A DNA stretch of 64,000 bases from Allodiplogaster sudhausi (taxonomy: Eukaryota > Nematoda > Chromadorea > Rhabditida > Diplogasteridae), in contig CALZFC010000041.1 in the NCBI GenBank assembly GCA_945643635.1, forward strand, positions 700,501 to 764,500, given 5' to 3'. Positions 1 through 12,904 of the stretch are shown in pieces; the stretch's first letter is position 1; each line of letters opens with the position of its first letter. A program made the position numbers and the translations under genes. The notes below the pieces were generated by a model. That model ran no database searches, had not been told where the DNA came from, and worked only from the letters and a program-made list of their open reading frames with translations.

Positions 1-330
1 CCATATTAAGGATGCGCGCCCTCATTTGGGGTTATATCTTTCTTTCAAGTAAGCCGCGTTTTTTTCTCTTCTTTCTTCTTTCGAGGAGATTTATGGGCTC
101 TCGCCCTCGGAATGGCATTTCGGCAGACGCGTGCTGCTGCGGGCGCTATCTATCAATTATAGTAAAAACGAGGTGCCGAGAAAAGTGATCTTCGTCACGT
201 AGCGGGGGTAGCAAGCGTGAATCCTTGAGAAAGAGAGAGAGGGAGAGAGAGAGAAGGCGAGAGATAGGGAGAAAGATAGAAAGAAAGAAAGAGAGAGAGA
301 GAGAGACGGGAGAGGGAATGAATAAGAAAT

Positions 331-365
<35 letters not shown>

Positions 366-2020
366 TAAGGAGAGAGGAAGAGAGAGAAAGAGAGATAAGG
401 GGAGAGGAAGAGAGAGAAAGAGAGATAAGGAGAGAGGGAGCGAGAGATGCAGAGTAGTAGCTAATAAGGCATGTAATAGCTTAGCATATTCACTTCTTTC
501 CCGGATGTGTTATACTTGGGAACGTTGCAGATCCAGGAAAAGTTCTTTTTTTCCTCTCTCTCTCCAACATCGCACTCACTCTATCATAATTGCCGAGTAC
601 AGTTATTCTGGAAACAATCTGCAAAATCGTTTTGCAAGTGCACAAAATAGAAAGAGACAAAAGTGGACTTGCCTTTTCGTAATACGGAGGATATCTGTAT
701 CCAATTATGCGTCCAATTATGCGCAGTTTTAGCAAAGCACAAGTACCGCGCAGCACAATTAGAGCAGCTAGCTCCTCAAATCAAATCGTACTATTAATGC
801 ATTCGAAAAGTGTGCAATTGCCAGAAAATCTGTAGGTGTTTTAAAAATGGACGTCTAAATTCGCACAAGTGTGTACAATTCTTTCATTTTTTTGTTACGA
901 AAAAGGGAAATAAAATTAGTGGCAAAGTGCAAAGTTCGACTACGGTAGCTGCCTATTTGTCTCGCTTTGTCTTCAGCGAGAATTTATTTTTTGACGAGAA
1001 TATCATAATTTTAGATAATCTTAGTGTGCAGTGGAATGCGGATCTAGCGGAGATAAGAGGAAAGGAGTGATTTCAGTGTGCAACCCTATGTAAGATCTTG
1101 GTGTATAAGTGATGGCTTTGGGGGTGGTGGATTCTAAGAAAAGAAAGAAAGGCTCTTTCACTATTATAGGCTTGTCAAGGCCGCACTTTTCAATGTGTAC
1201 ATCTCTGACAGAGGGGACGCTCGTCGTCATGGTTGAACTTTCTGTTATGATACGGTAGCAGGTGAAAACTGGTCAGAAGGCATAAATGCGTTGGCGTTGG
1301 ATAAATGCTAGTCTGACGCTTCTTCTTCTTCTTCTTCTTCTTCTTCCTCTCCTTCTCAACCAAGTAGTACTTATCCCTGTCACGGCTTATGATGGTTTCC
1401 AACAAAAAAAAAAAAGATGAAAAAAAAAACCCGAGTAAGACTGAAGAGAGTAGTAATAAGAGGTAAAGAAAAGAAAAAAGGAGAGAGAGAGAGAGAGAGA
1501 GAGAGACATCACCAATGCAGTAAAGTAATGACAACTTCTATGACGAATTATTTACAGATCACTTGGAAAAGCCGATCGATGGGAGGTGGATTAGAGGGAA
1601 GAGCAACTCGAATGACGTAGATCACCATAAGCCAAATCGTCAAGGTTTTAAGAGAGGGACTTTGGTTCTTGACTAGTGTTCATTGATGAAGCAAATGGGA
1701 AGAAGGATGTCTTTCGTCTAGGTGAATATGAGGATTTCCGTCTCTCATAACTGGGGACTTTCCAAGAATGTCTTTGAGTTCTGGAGGGTATAGTAATTGA
1801 AAAATAGTCTAAAAACCCCACCCCCCCCCCTCAGATTCAGCTTTGACATTTGGTCCGATGAAGTGCATACATATCTCTAGACAGCGTCTGAATTCATATT
1901 TTTCACGTCGTACCCCATGGGATGCGGAAGTGAAAAGAAGCCTTCACATGATTCTCTGTTCTCTCTCTCTCTCTATTTCTCACTCTCTCTCTCTTTCATT
2001 CTTTCTTTTTCTCTTTTTCT

Positions 2021-2059
<39 letters not shown>

Positions 2060-2689
2060 CCACTGCTTGTGCTTCATAAGTCTGTGGCATTTTCAGTTAT
2101 AAGATTTGATGTGACCAGCAGGATGGTTATTTCTCAAGGGACTGTGGGGAAGAAAGTATCGCGGAAAGAGAGAAAGGGGATAAGAGAGAGAAGAAGAGAG
2201 AAAGAGAGAAAGGTGAAGTATAAAAGAGTGAGAGAGAGCGATTGCGAGAGCGAAAAAGAGAGACTGAGAGAGAGAGAGAGAGAGAAATAGAGTACTGAAA
2301 AAATTATTATTCACGCGTGGGAAATACTCATGGCACTCTTATTACTTTGTCTATTTTTTACGTGAAGAGTACAATGTTGATAAGAGAACATGCCTGGAAT
2401 TACCAGACGATTAGTTTAAAAAAATAACGAATATAAAATAATTTCAAAAAGCAAAAGAGATTTAGATAGAAGAAGGAAAGATAACGAGGGAATGCTTTGG
2501 GGTCCATATTCTGAAGTTTGCGATCAGATACAAATAAGCTTCATTGGAAATATATGTAGATTGGTGCCTGGAACGTCCCAACACAGAGGAAATTAAGTTT
2601 GAGAAAGCATTAACAGACTGAACTATTTATTTCTTAATCTGTTGTGGGACTATTTCACATTTTCCTCAAACGTATGTGAGATACGTAAA

Positions 2690-2849
2690 GTAATTGAGAA
2701 CGTCATGCTGACAATAATTCCGTAACCTTTAGGCGATGAAGGAACACTTATGTTAGTCTCTGCGGGATACTGTAGTGGATATTGTCTGCTCTTCCTTGTC
2801 AGCCAGTTGGAGAAAAATAATTGAGCGACTCCGAGGGAGACCGCGAGAA

Positions 2850-2888
<39 letters not shown>

Positions 2889-3075
2889 GAGAGAGAAGGG
2901 AGAGGGTGAGAAGGAGAGAGAAAAATAGTTCCGTAGGTGATTGAAGACTTCATCCGGACAATAATTCCGTAAACTTTGCATTCTCAAGGAATACTTATAG
3001 TTAGTGTCCGCGGGATACTGTAGTGACTATTGTCTGCTCCCACTGGACAGAGGGATGGAGAAAAAAAGATATTTG
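2690..3075. repeat. Tandem duplication, about 130-bp unit
   Basis: The stretches 2690-2825 and 2935-3075 are related direct copies. Both contain ATAATTCCGTAA, then a segment ending in GGATACTGTAGTG, then TATTGTCTGCTC and a purine-rich end. A (GA)n tract lies between the copies, and another follows the second. The copies differ at many sites, so the duplication is not recent. Confidence 0.75.
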
Positions 3076-3149
3076 AACGAAGTGTGAGAGAGAGAAAGAG
3101 GAGGCCTGGAGAGAGAGACAGAGAACGGAAGTGAGTATTAGAGGGCGTG

Positions 3150-3180
<31 letters not shown>

Positions 3181-3492
3181 TAGAGAGCGAAAGAGAAAAA
3201 AAGAGGGAGAGAGAAAGAGAGTAACCATGCAATAAAAAAGCGTTCTTCTTTTAATGGTGCTTCTTCTCTTCTCGCCCAGAATTAATTTGTCTCTCAAAGT
3301 TTATAGTTCAGTCTCTTTTTATTCAATCACTCTGTGTCACCAACCAAATTCTTCGTTGTTCTTTGGAGGGGATGACTGGTCACAGAGATAACGAGACGAG
3401 ACAAGTAATTAACGCGCTTTGTATACCTTAGCACACTGTGCTTGGTTCGTTGTTCGACGTGCGACGAGTCAAGAAAAGAAGCCATGGTTTGG

Positions 3493-3527
<35 letters not shown>

Positions 3528-4134
3528 GTGAGAGACAGAAATAGAGAGAGAGAGTGAAAGAGAGAGAATGAGAGGGTGAGAGAGAGAGAGTGAGAGTGCG
3601 AGAGAAAAGAAAAAAGACGAGACAAATGCCAGGGTCATCCTAGCTAGACCCATTGAGGTAAGCAGTTCACATCTGACGTGCGGCTGCACTTGATGACAAG
3701 AGTGGCATTTCTACTAGTGCACTAAACCATCGTTTGAGAGCACGCGGATAAAAATTCCGCTTATTAGCGAGTACTTGAGAGTTAGGGCAAAATGGCATAG
3801 AATATAGACATGTAGCCTGTAGGGAGAGAGAGAGAGAAAGAGAGAAAGAGAGGAAGAGAGAGAGAGATAGATATTGACTCCTATTATCGATACATAGCCA
3901 ATCACACGTCTATCATTCCATGCGCATACAAAGCGGTTGATAAAATGTAAAAAGGTAAATGCTTGCCTTTTTTTGTGAATACCAATGCTAATTATTAAAG
4001 CAGTTACAAAAAAAAATCATCCAAGAAATGCAGTTTTCCACTTCAATTGCAAACAAATGAGAAATGTAAATATTACTAATGGTTAGTAGGCGGATGAATC
4101 AGATATATGTACACTTGTGAATATATGGAGTCTC

Positions 4135-4177
<43 letters not shown>

Positions 4178-6064
4178 TTATAGAGAGAGTGGGAGAGAGA
4201 GCGAGAGAAAATGAGCGAGTGAGGAGATGGAGGAGATGGAGGAGAGGAGAGCGAGAGAGAGAGAGCGCGCGAGAGAGAGAGAGAGAGAGAGTGAGAGAAC
4301 CAGGAAAATACGTGATAACAGCATTACTCAAGTGCGCCGAGATCATGGGTTCATTTTGGTCATACAAATACTATTACGCCATCGCATGTATAAATGGCGA
4401 CTAATAATCTACAAATCTCTCACGCCAGTTTCTTTCTACTCACATCTCCTTCCTACTTGTTGAAGATAACTTGACTGAATTGACTTACCATTAGTTGACT
4501 CAAGAGACCACTAGGCTAGAGTAGCTGATATTATTAGATGAATATTTGATAAAGGCGGTAAATAACAGTAATACACGACTATCTTTGTTGAATAATTATG
4601 TTTTGGGGGTAAGAAAATACATATGTAACCTTTCTTATTGTAAAATGACTATAAAAAAAAAGCCAGAAGCAATGAGTGTGCAGGTTAGGGAGTGACAAAG
4701 TAGAGAAGAATGACATTTTTTTAAGCATTTTATGGCTACTTATACAAAAGGCTGTCAGCACGAATATGTATGCATGTATTGACATGAATATGACTATGTA
4801 TATCAATGTGTTCCACGTAACGTAATGGTTAGCAGCACTGCAGCATTCTTTTATGAATGTATGTATGTATGTACATATGCATGTTCAAAAGGCAGCATTT
4901 TTTTAGCTAGGCAAGTCTGCAATTTTTCTTCATTTCATTGCTGTCATACGGCTATAAAGACGGCGAAGAACGGAATGAATGAATGAATAATGAATTCCTT
5001 GAAAGAATGCATGAATTAATGTGTGTGTGTGTCATAGCCACAATTGTACGGCCCCCATCTGGACATTTCAAAAAAAAAAAGAAGAAGGAACATCCCAAGA
5101 ATGCATACTGTAAAATTCATTCAGAATATGACATTCCATGACTGTGACCAGAAGGAGCAGATGCATACAAGTGAAAATTCTTGAGTGAAAATGGGAATCA
5201 TCGGTTAAAAAACTACTAAAAAAATATTTGCTTATATGGTGTAAACGTTTCATTTCTAATTTACATCTGTATTAACATAAATTAAAGGAGGGCGAGCACC
5301 GACAATCATTGCTGATTTATGAAACATCTTAGCTATTTTCGAACAGTCTCGGGCATGAGGAATAAGAAAAGGCAAATGAAAAAAAAACACAAAAAAAATT
5401 CCATATTCAAGTAAAAGATACTTGAAAGTGCAAATTTTGAATGAATTTGTGTTTGGTGTCAGGGCAAAAATGTGGTGTTACAGCACTCGACGGTAGATTA
5501 ACGGCCACGTACCCAACGCGGAGAGATTTAAATTTACAAAGATTTGAAGAAAAAATTTTTTTTATGCCTTATCACCTTTCTTATGTGCATATTCAACAAT
5601 AAACTAAAGAACATTAGGCAAATAGTATCAAATTAGTAAACGAGCAATAACATCTCGCTTTGAAAAAAATACTGCATTTTCGAAAGCAGCACTACTTTTA
5701 GCGCACTCATCTACCGTACTTTTTTAAAGTAATCTAATGGACTTCCATTTGGAACCTTTGCACGTTTGAACATACAATAGCAGTTTTTCGGTGATCGCCC
5801 CTCTTTAAATACGCTTTCTAGCTGCTCTCTGGATATTTTTTATTCATGTTTCCTAATTTGCTACCGTATGATTAGACAACGTGAGGACAGACGATATTTA
5901 TGCTGTTTCCAATGAGGAATGAATTTATAAGAGAGGAACACGAGCACCAAAAAACATGCATAGACACTCTTAGAATCTAATGTTTACGAGTCATCGGCTT
6001 TGGAAAGAGATCCTTTCATTTCTTTTGAGATCCGGGAGCCTGTTTGGTCCTCTTGAATGTGTTC

Positions 6065-6300
6065 CCACTCTCTCTCTCTCACTATCTCTCACTCACTCAC
6101 TCTCTCTCTCTCACTATCTCTCTCACTCACCCACTCTCTTTCTCTCACTATCTCTCTCACTCATTCACTCTCTCTCTCACTATCTCTCTCACTCACTCAC
6201 TCACTCTCTCTCTTTCCCTCTCTCTCTCACTATCTCTCTCACTCACTCTCTCACTCTCTCTCTCATTCTCTCTCTCTCTCTCTCTCTCTTTCCATCTCTC
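6065..6300. repeat. CT/CA minisatellite
   Basis: A pyrimidine-rich array in which CTCTCTCACTATCTCTCTC alternates with runs of CACTCA. The unit is about 25-35 bases and repeats roughly six times with variation. All three forward frames stay open across it and give Ser-Leu-Thr-His repeats, which is expected of the repeat and is not evidence of coding. Confidence 0.8.
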
Positions 6301-6929
6301 TCGGCAAATACAAGAGATGTATATGGGGGGGGGGAGAAGAAGAAAAGAAATGCATAAATAAAATGACATCTCCCCTGGGCATGCTCGCAGCGTGACTGCC
6401 AATGATGGGCACCATCATCCTGTTTGTGCAGGCGTTGCATTCGAGAATTCCTTCCTGGATGATGCTATCACAGCCCACCCCTCCCCCCCATCATTCTCTT
6501 GCTCTCGTTGGTCTCCCTTGATCTCTCTCTCTCTCCCAGTTTCTCACTCTCTCTCTTTCTCTCTCATTCTTTCTCACTTTCTCGTTCTCTCTCTATTTCT
6601 CTCTCGCAACTTTTTTTTCAATGGAAGAAGAAAAAACATCTTATCGCCCAAAATTGTACAAAATAAGAACTCGTCATTTATGTTAGTAAAAGGAAAAAAG
6701 CGGAGGCAAAAAGATAGAAAGTAAAAAATGGGACAATTTCCCCGGCTGGCTAGAGAGGAGGGGCTTTATTGTGGTTAGCTGATTTCATAAATAAAAGAAA
6801 AGCACGTGGGAAAAACAGGATGTTTTTGTCGCCAATGTCCTAATAATCTCGATAAGACATTCTAGTATAAGCATTCTCGGTAAGATTCTCGATGAGACAG
6901 ACAGTACTCTTTCTCTCTCTCTCACTTCT

Positions 6930-6964
<35 letters not shown>

Positions 6965-7727
6965 GTATGAGGCAGGTGCGTCTGGAATAACGTATCCTTT
7001 CTTAAAGGTTTTTTTCCTCGCTCCTTTATCTGTATTTCTCTCTCTCTCTCCTCTCTCACTTCTCTCTTCTCTCTCTCTTCTCTCTCTCTCACTCTTTCTC
7101 TCTCACAGAATCTCTCCTAGCTCTCTTCCACTCTATCGAGATATTGCCATACATATACGTATGTACGAATTCCTCATAACTTCAAGTATACATGAATACT
7201 TAGTGACATTTACATATATGTATGTCGCCAAGAAATCAACGAGACAAAAAAAAAAAACAAAAAAACCCTCATTATCCTTTATTTAGAGGAAAAGAACGTG
7301 ACTATCAAAAGAAGCAGATTGTCCCATGCTAGTCAAACAAATTGTGGACAACTTCTCCAGTTCCAACTTAGACGCCGAGGACGTGACAAAGTTCGTTTTC
7401 TTGGAGTCTTTTTCTTCGTCTTCTTCTTCATTTTCTTTGCAGGTGCAGAATGTTTTTGTAGCGCTTGTGTGGAAGGATGTAGCCTGGTACCCTTTTTGGG
7501 TGCAAAGATATGTAGGTGGACAAGAAATGGAGACGGTCATTAAAGGTAGAGAGAGGGTGGGAGAGAGAGAAGAGCAGAGATATGAGAGAGAGAAGGAGAA
7601 GAGTTTGGAGAAAGAGGAAAGAAACAGATATAGAGATAGAGAAAAGCAAAGATATGAGAGAGAGAGGGAAGAAAAGAAGAGAGAGATAGAGGAAACTGTA
7701 GAGAGAAGAAGAACGGAGTGAGAGATA

Positions 7728-7773
<46 letters not shown>

Positions 7774-7867
7774 GAGAGAGAGCCTGGAGAGTGAACTGAA
7801 ACGTTCTTTCGAACCAATTGAAAACAATATTCCCACGAGATTATCCTAATTAGGCATTCGTCCTCTC

Positions 7868-7954
<87 letters not shown>

Positions 7955-8064
7955 AAAGAAGAGCGGAACGGCCTTTTCTGCGCACGCGCGAGCGGAACGG
8001 CCTTTTCTCCCCAAACGAAGAGAGGGGGGGGGGGGGGTTGCGGCCCTTCTAAAGGAGGGTGAGC

Positions 8065-8215
8065 GACCACCAAAGCGGAGATGAGGAGGAGTGCGTCTGG
8101 AAAGGGTGGCCGCCGGAGATGAAAAGAAACTGCACTCTGGCCCGCGGAGACCACGAGACCAACAACAGATGTGTCGGCCGAGGCACATTCAAAAAAGGCG
8201 GAGGGCAAATTCATT
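8065..8215 (+). other. Possible orphan coding exon, Cys-containing
   Basis: About 50 codons between two (CT)n tracts look more protein-like than their surroundings. The frame contains the pieces GDEEECVWKGWPPEM, KRNCTLARGDHETNNRC and VGRGTFKKGGG, with balanced composition and three cysteines. An acceptor-like TTCTAAAG lies just upstream, but I see no good donor and no partner exon. The antisense frames are also open. It may be a lone exon of an unrecognised gene or chance. Confidence 0.25.
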
Positions 8216-8404
8216 TGCGTTCTTTCTCTCATTCTCTCTCTCTCTCTCTTTGTCTCTCTCTCTCTCTATCTCTCTTTCTTTTTCTCTCAATTTCTCTAAC
8301 TCTCTATTCTTTCTCTCTTTGTCTCTCTCTCTCTATCTCTCTTTCTTTTTCTCTCAATTTCTCTAACTCTCTGTTCTTTCTCTCTCTCTCTCTTTCTCTT
8401 CATT

Positions 8405-8442
<38 letters not shown>

Positions 8443-8702
8443 CCCATCTCTCTCCATCCTTCATCCTTTTTTAGCTTTCTCTCTTTGTTTCTCCCAGCCT
8501 TGTCACAATGGCGCAAAACAAAGTGCAATGCGAACGACCTCATTTTCTAGACACGTTCATTCAGAAGGGAGTCTGAGAAGCTTCAGGCACATACATAACA
8601 TTTTCATATAATAGAGAGAAACGCCAAGAAAGAGACAAGAGAGAGAGAGAGAAAGTTAAAAATGGAAAAAGAGGTAGAGAAAGAGAGAGAGAGAGAGAGA
8701 GA

Positions 8703-8844
8703 GAATAAAGGAGAAAGAAAGAAGTCAGAGAAGAGAAAAGAGAGAGAGAGTGAGAGAGAGAATAAAGGAGAAAGAAAGAAGTCAGAGACGAGAAGAGAGA
8801 GAGAGAGTGAGGAGAGAATAAAGGAGAAAGAAAGAAGTCAGAGA

Positions 8845-8886
<42 letters not shown>

Positions 8887-8989
8887 GGAGTGAGAGAGAG
8901 AGAATAAAGGAGAAAGAAAGAAGTCAGAGAAGAGAAAAGAGAGAGAGAGAGTGAGAGAGAGAATAAAGGAGAAAGAAAGAAGTCAGAGA

Positions 8990-9025
<36 letters not shown>

Positions 9026-9185
9026 GAGTGAGAGAGAATAAAGGAGAAAGAAAGAAGTCAGAGAAGAGAGGAGAGAGAGAATAAAGGAGAAAGAAAGAAG
9101 TCAGAGAAGAGAAGAGAGAGAGAGAGAGAGTGAGAGAGAATAAAGGAGAAAGAAAGAAGTCAGAGAAGAGAGGAGAGAGAGAGAT
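8703..9185. repeat. Purine minisatellite, 8 copies
   Basis: Eight copies of a core reading AATAAAGGAGAAAGAAAGAA followed by GTCAGAG are spaced at irregular distances of about 40 to 85 bases by (GA)n of variable length. The core is almost invariant while the GA spacers vary, so the array probably grew by unequal exchange or slippage of core-plus-spacer units. Confidence 0.85.
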
Positions 9186-11019
9186 AGAGAGCGAACTTTA
9201 CGAATAAATGAGATTTGTTTTCTCGATGACCATGACGTTTTCTTGTTTAAGTCTCCTCACGGCTCGCCCTAATAAATATGAAGTTGACGGAAAGTTAACA
9301 CCTACAGGCATTTGGTGACAAATATGATCATTTCGAATGCTGAAAAAAAAATTTTTTTGACAAGGACGACGACGTCAGAAAAGGACATATCCTTTGAACA
9401 ACCTCTAAATAGTACAGAGTTCTAGTCAAATTTCATATCTTGATTATTATTGGCTCTTTTTTTAACTTGAAATTCCTTATGGCACCCGTGATTTTCTCTC
9501 CAACTAATCAAAGAGCGATGATTACCTTACGATTCAAGTGGTGGTTTCTTTCTTTTCATTTAATAAGTTTCTTTAATTCGTGTATTTTTCGTTATAAAGT
9601 CCACCATGACTGCGGCCGAGACTAGAAAATGGAACAGGAATAAAGAAAAAAAGGAAATTATCACGTCGGCATCGTCGCTCTTTTTGGCTACAATTCAAAT
9701 GAGTTGGACGCAGTAAATTTTTCTCTTTTTTTTCTTCGTCTACTTCAAAAGCGCCCATTTATGCATCTCGTGAGCTCTCGAAATGAAGATCAAAAGATGA
9801 GGGGGCGAGAGAGAGAGAGAGAAGGATAAAGAGAGAGAGAGTTAAAGACAGAGATAGAGAGAGAGAGGGAGCGAGAAAGTGAAAGAGAGAGAGAGAGAGA
9901 GAGAGTGGGAGTGAGAGAGAAAGAGAGAAAAGAAAAGGGCAAATGAAGGTAATGGTTGATTACACTTCTGCGCATCAGCTTTCGCCCACGCAGTATGTGG
10001 GGGCATCTCGTAATTGTCATGAGAATGAGAAGGAGGGCGAGAAGGGGAGAGAGAGAATGAGAGAGATTGAGAGAAGACAACATGAACGCAAGATAGAGAG
10101 AGAGAGAGAGGGAGAGAGAGAGAGAGAGGGAGAGAGAGAGGGAGAGAGGGGGAGAGAGAGAGACGTTCACGTGCGAGAAGGCCCGGACGCTCTGTGAACA
10201 ACACAAGGGTCGTCGATCAAAAACTTTGCAAACATTTGCACACTTTCCAAAGATGATTCCTTAATTTCCACTCCGGAAAGACCTCTTGCAATCTTGGTAA
10301 AAGTTCGGCCAAATTCAAGGTTCATGCTCGGCAATTTTTTTGGCAAAACAGTAAAAACATCAAACGTTCATAAAAAAAAATTTCGTGCGAAGCTTCCGGA
10401 AGTTCCACATACGAATAGTTAGAAAGGTTCTGATTTCTCAGCCTCTTCTGGTCTTCTTTTCCCGCCTTTTTAATATCTTTTTCTTTTTCTTTCCGTCAAT
10501 TTCTTTATTACTTCTCAGCGTAATCGTGGGACGCTGATCGCTTCCAATTCATCTGAGATTTACCACGTGCGATGGAGACGGAAAATAAAGGAGACTTTTG
10601 AAAGCAGCAAAGGACTTTATGAAAGGCAGTAAATTAAGGAGAGAGAAAAAAACGGAGATATGAAACGGCATGAAAAGAGCAAAGATTCGTTAGGGAGTGA
10701 AAGGCTGAAACGAGAGAGAAAACAGTGGGATATTGACTAGTTTAATGACTGGGTAAAGTAGATATGCGCATGAGTATGTACATGCCCGATGATGTCAACT
10801 TTCGAGCTCATTTACCAAAGGTCAGCAGCAATAACTCTGGCTAATTTAGATGGCTTTCAGTACTTGACGATGGAAAGGTCCTCAGGGTGCACAGGGGCAG
10901 TGCTGCAATTAGCAGTTTGCAGGGAAGAGACAACGTGTTCGGTGTGCATGACGAATTAGAACCGGAGAAGAACATCGAGTCATAATGAAGAATACTTGTG
11001 TATTTTGTAAAAGTCGAAC

Positions 11020-11053
<34 letters not shown>

Positions 11054-11505
11054 AAGAGAGAGAGATAAAGAGAGAGAAAACAAGAGCGAGAGAGAGATAG
11101 AGAAAGAGAGCAAGAGAGAGAGAGAGAGCGAGAGAGAGAGAGAGAGCAAGAGAGAGAGCAAGAGAGAGAGAGAGAGAGAGATCAGGAGAGAGAGAAAGAT
11201 AGAAAGAGTGGAACAAGAAAGTAAGCATACCCGACGCCGGAAGCTAGAGAAGCACTAAATGATTGAAAGTTGATATTTCGCAAGGCTAGATAAATGCTTA
11301 ACAAAAATTAGGAATATATGGAGATTCTAAATTACCTCCTTACGAACGATGATGTGCGAATGGGATAGCTACGTGATGCGAGATAAAATAAGTAATTAAA
11401 TTATGAATGATAAGTTTGATCATTTCCTTTCATTCGTCACTCTTCCACTTCGACTCCCCCGCAGGCGGTCGGCTCTCTTTGCTCGTCTCGCTAGCGAAAA
11501 GCCTT

Positions 11506-12274
11506 ATGTACTACGAGCAGCCCTATCCGTGCCAGCCGGTTATTTCCTTTATATATCATACTTAATATTAACTAAGCATTTTAAGCACCATTAAGAAATA
11601 ATTGATATTAATGAAGAAAAAAAACACTTGGAACCTATAAAAAAAAATTAAAATTTCATATGAAATTGTAGTTATACCATATATAAAATTTAAAAAAAGT
11701 AAAATAAATTATTAAAAGAAAAAAAACTCGACTAATTATAAGGGCTATCCGCCGCCGATGCCCCCTCCGCCGCCGCCAGGCTATCCGCCCCCGCCCCCTC
11801 CACCGCCGGTGATGACGCCAAACTACGGCGCCGCAGTGGCAATGGAGCAGGTCTCTAGAGCGGCAGCGGAAGAGCGCGAGAAATTTAGGACTTGCACTTT
11901 ATTCACTGCAGGGAATTGATACATGGGTGTGAAATTAGAAGAATAAGTGACGAAATGAAGACAACCGGCTTTTTGAATGGCATAATGATAGAAAGGATCG
12001 ATGTCATTATGATATTTGCATCTACGAATATGAAATTAATCATTATTAATATCTCGTTATAAGTGCATTCCCCAAAAATAGCTTAAAATTCTTGGCAGTG
12101 CGTGGGATGTTTTTTTTTTATTTCCCGCCATATATTTTTGAGCATCGCTAATTGGTCCCACGACGATTGTCCTTATCTTGCCAGCAACGCCGCCAAGATG
12201 AGGAGTGCTGCTGCCTCGCGCTCTGTGGCGCCGCAATCTGCTGCTGCTGCATGGCGGCTGCGGCCAATGGCTGA
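11506..12274 (+). CDS. CYSTM1-like Pro-rich, Cys-tailed membrane protein
   Basis: A small three-exon gene: 11506-11538, 11743-11850 and 12185-12274, all joined in phase 0. It encodes 75 residues plus stop. The N-terminus reads MYYEQPYPCQP. A low-complexity GYPPP and poly-Pro segment follows, then a linker ending in AVAMEQ. The last exon begins QRRQDEE and ends with two Cys clusters, CCCLALCGAAICCCC, before a short tail. This matches the CYSTM family (human CYSTM1: Tyr/Pro-rich N-terminus, a QRRDE-type linker, then a Cys-rich membrane segment), whose Cys tail is thought to be a membrane anchor and acylation site. A possible trans-splice or 5' UTR acceptor, CTCCCCCGCAG, ends at 11464. Donors are CCG|gttatt and CAG|gtctct; acceptors are ATAAG and TTGCCAG. 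A (CT)n tract follows the stop. The exact role is not known. Confidence 0.8.
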
Positions 12275-12789
12275 CCCTGTCTCTCGCCTTCTCTCGAACC
12301 TCTCCTCTCTCGGCACACTATTTCTTTCTCTCTCCCTCTCTCTTCTCTCTCCCTCTCTCCCTCTCTCTTCTCTCTCCCTCTCTCCCTCTCTTCTTCTTGC
12401 CGGAAGAGAGAATGCTTCGATAAAGAGGACCGAGAACATATGTACAAGTTTATATCCAGAAAACTTTGATTGATCAGGTATTATGGAATTTTTTATATCT
12501 AGATGGGTTTTTTTTTTTCGTATCTTCAGCCCGGTCGGTGTTCTATCCGAAAAATTTGTACTATTCAGCTATTCCCACCCTAGAGATCGAAACATTTTTT
12601 CAAAAATTATTTTTTTATAGATAAACTAAATTGTGCCGAATTAAGGAAGGCATTCAAGCTTTGCTTTCGAAAGAAACCAAACTAGCAGCTTCTTTTTTCT
12701 TATAATTGTTGAAAATGCACTTTGCAACGGTTTGGTAATCCTTCGATATCACTTGTGTTTCAAGGACACGTCTAGTATAACAAAAGCTG
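12275..12789. other. Spacer between convergent genes
   Basis: The stretch holds a CT-rich tract at 12280-12400 immediately after the CYSTM-like stop, probably its 3' UTR, then AT-rich unique sequence. No other gene is supported. The next gene, vitellogenin, runs towards it from the opposite strand. Confidence 0.7.
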
Positions 12790-12795
12790 TTTATT
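12790..12795 (-). terminator. Poly(A) signal of vitellogenin
   Basis: AATAAA on the minus strand, about 110 bases after the vitellogenin stop codon. It is the nearest exact hexamer downstream of the gene. No other support is visible. Confidence 0.5.
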
Positions 12796-12904
12796 GATGG
12801 TCTTGCAAATTCGTTGAGCCTATATAAAATAGAATAAAAAGTTGCGAAATAGTTGCGAGAGCAAGTTAATGGAATTGGGAGCGTTGGGAGTGCGAATTCG
12901 CTTC

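Larger units (their letters stand above)
1..11464. repeat. Gene-poor repeat-rich region
   Basis: No convincing gene was found in this stretch. It holds many (GA)n or (CT)n tracts of 30 to 250 bases, for example at 225-450, 1940-2060, 2850-2910, 4130-4290, 6065-6300, 7550-7780, 7875-7950, 8220-8450, 9805-10160 and 11020-11190, separated by AT-rich unique sequence. Open frames over these tracts read as Ser-Leu or Arg-Glu repeats and are artefacts. One non-repeat patch at 8060-8210 may be an exon and is listed separately. Minisatellites at 6065-6300 and 8703-9185 and a duplicated unit at 2690-3075 are also separate entries. Confidence 0.8.

Noticed and set aside
810..1070. 86-codon open frame starting MCNCQKICRCF
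   Set aside because: AT-rich, no splice or homology support, composition like the surrounding spacer.
1190..1534. Long Ser/Leu or Arg/Glu open frames here and throughout the window (for example 5980-6395, 7428-7985, 9790-10206, 35186-35614, 57297-57726)
   Set aside because: They are translations of (CT)n or (GA)n tracts, open in several frames at once, without protein-like composition.
6361..6500. Minus-strand exon-like piece with IIQEGILECNACTNR
   Set aside because: Short, no good donor or partner exon, and lies between CT tracts; insufficient support.
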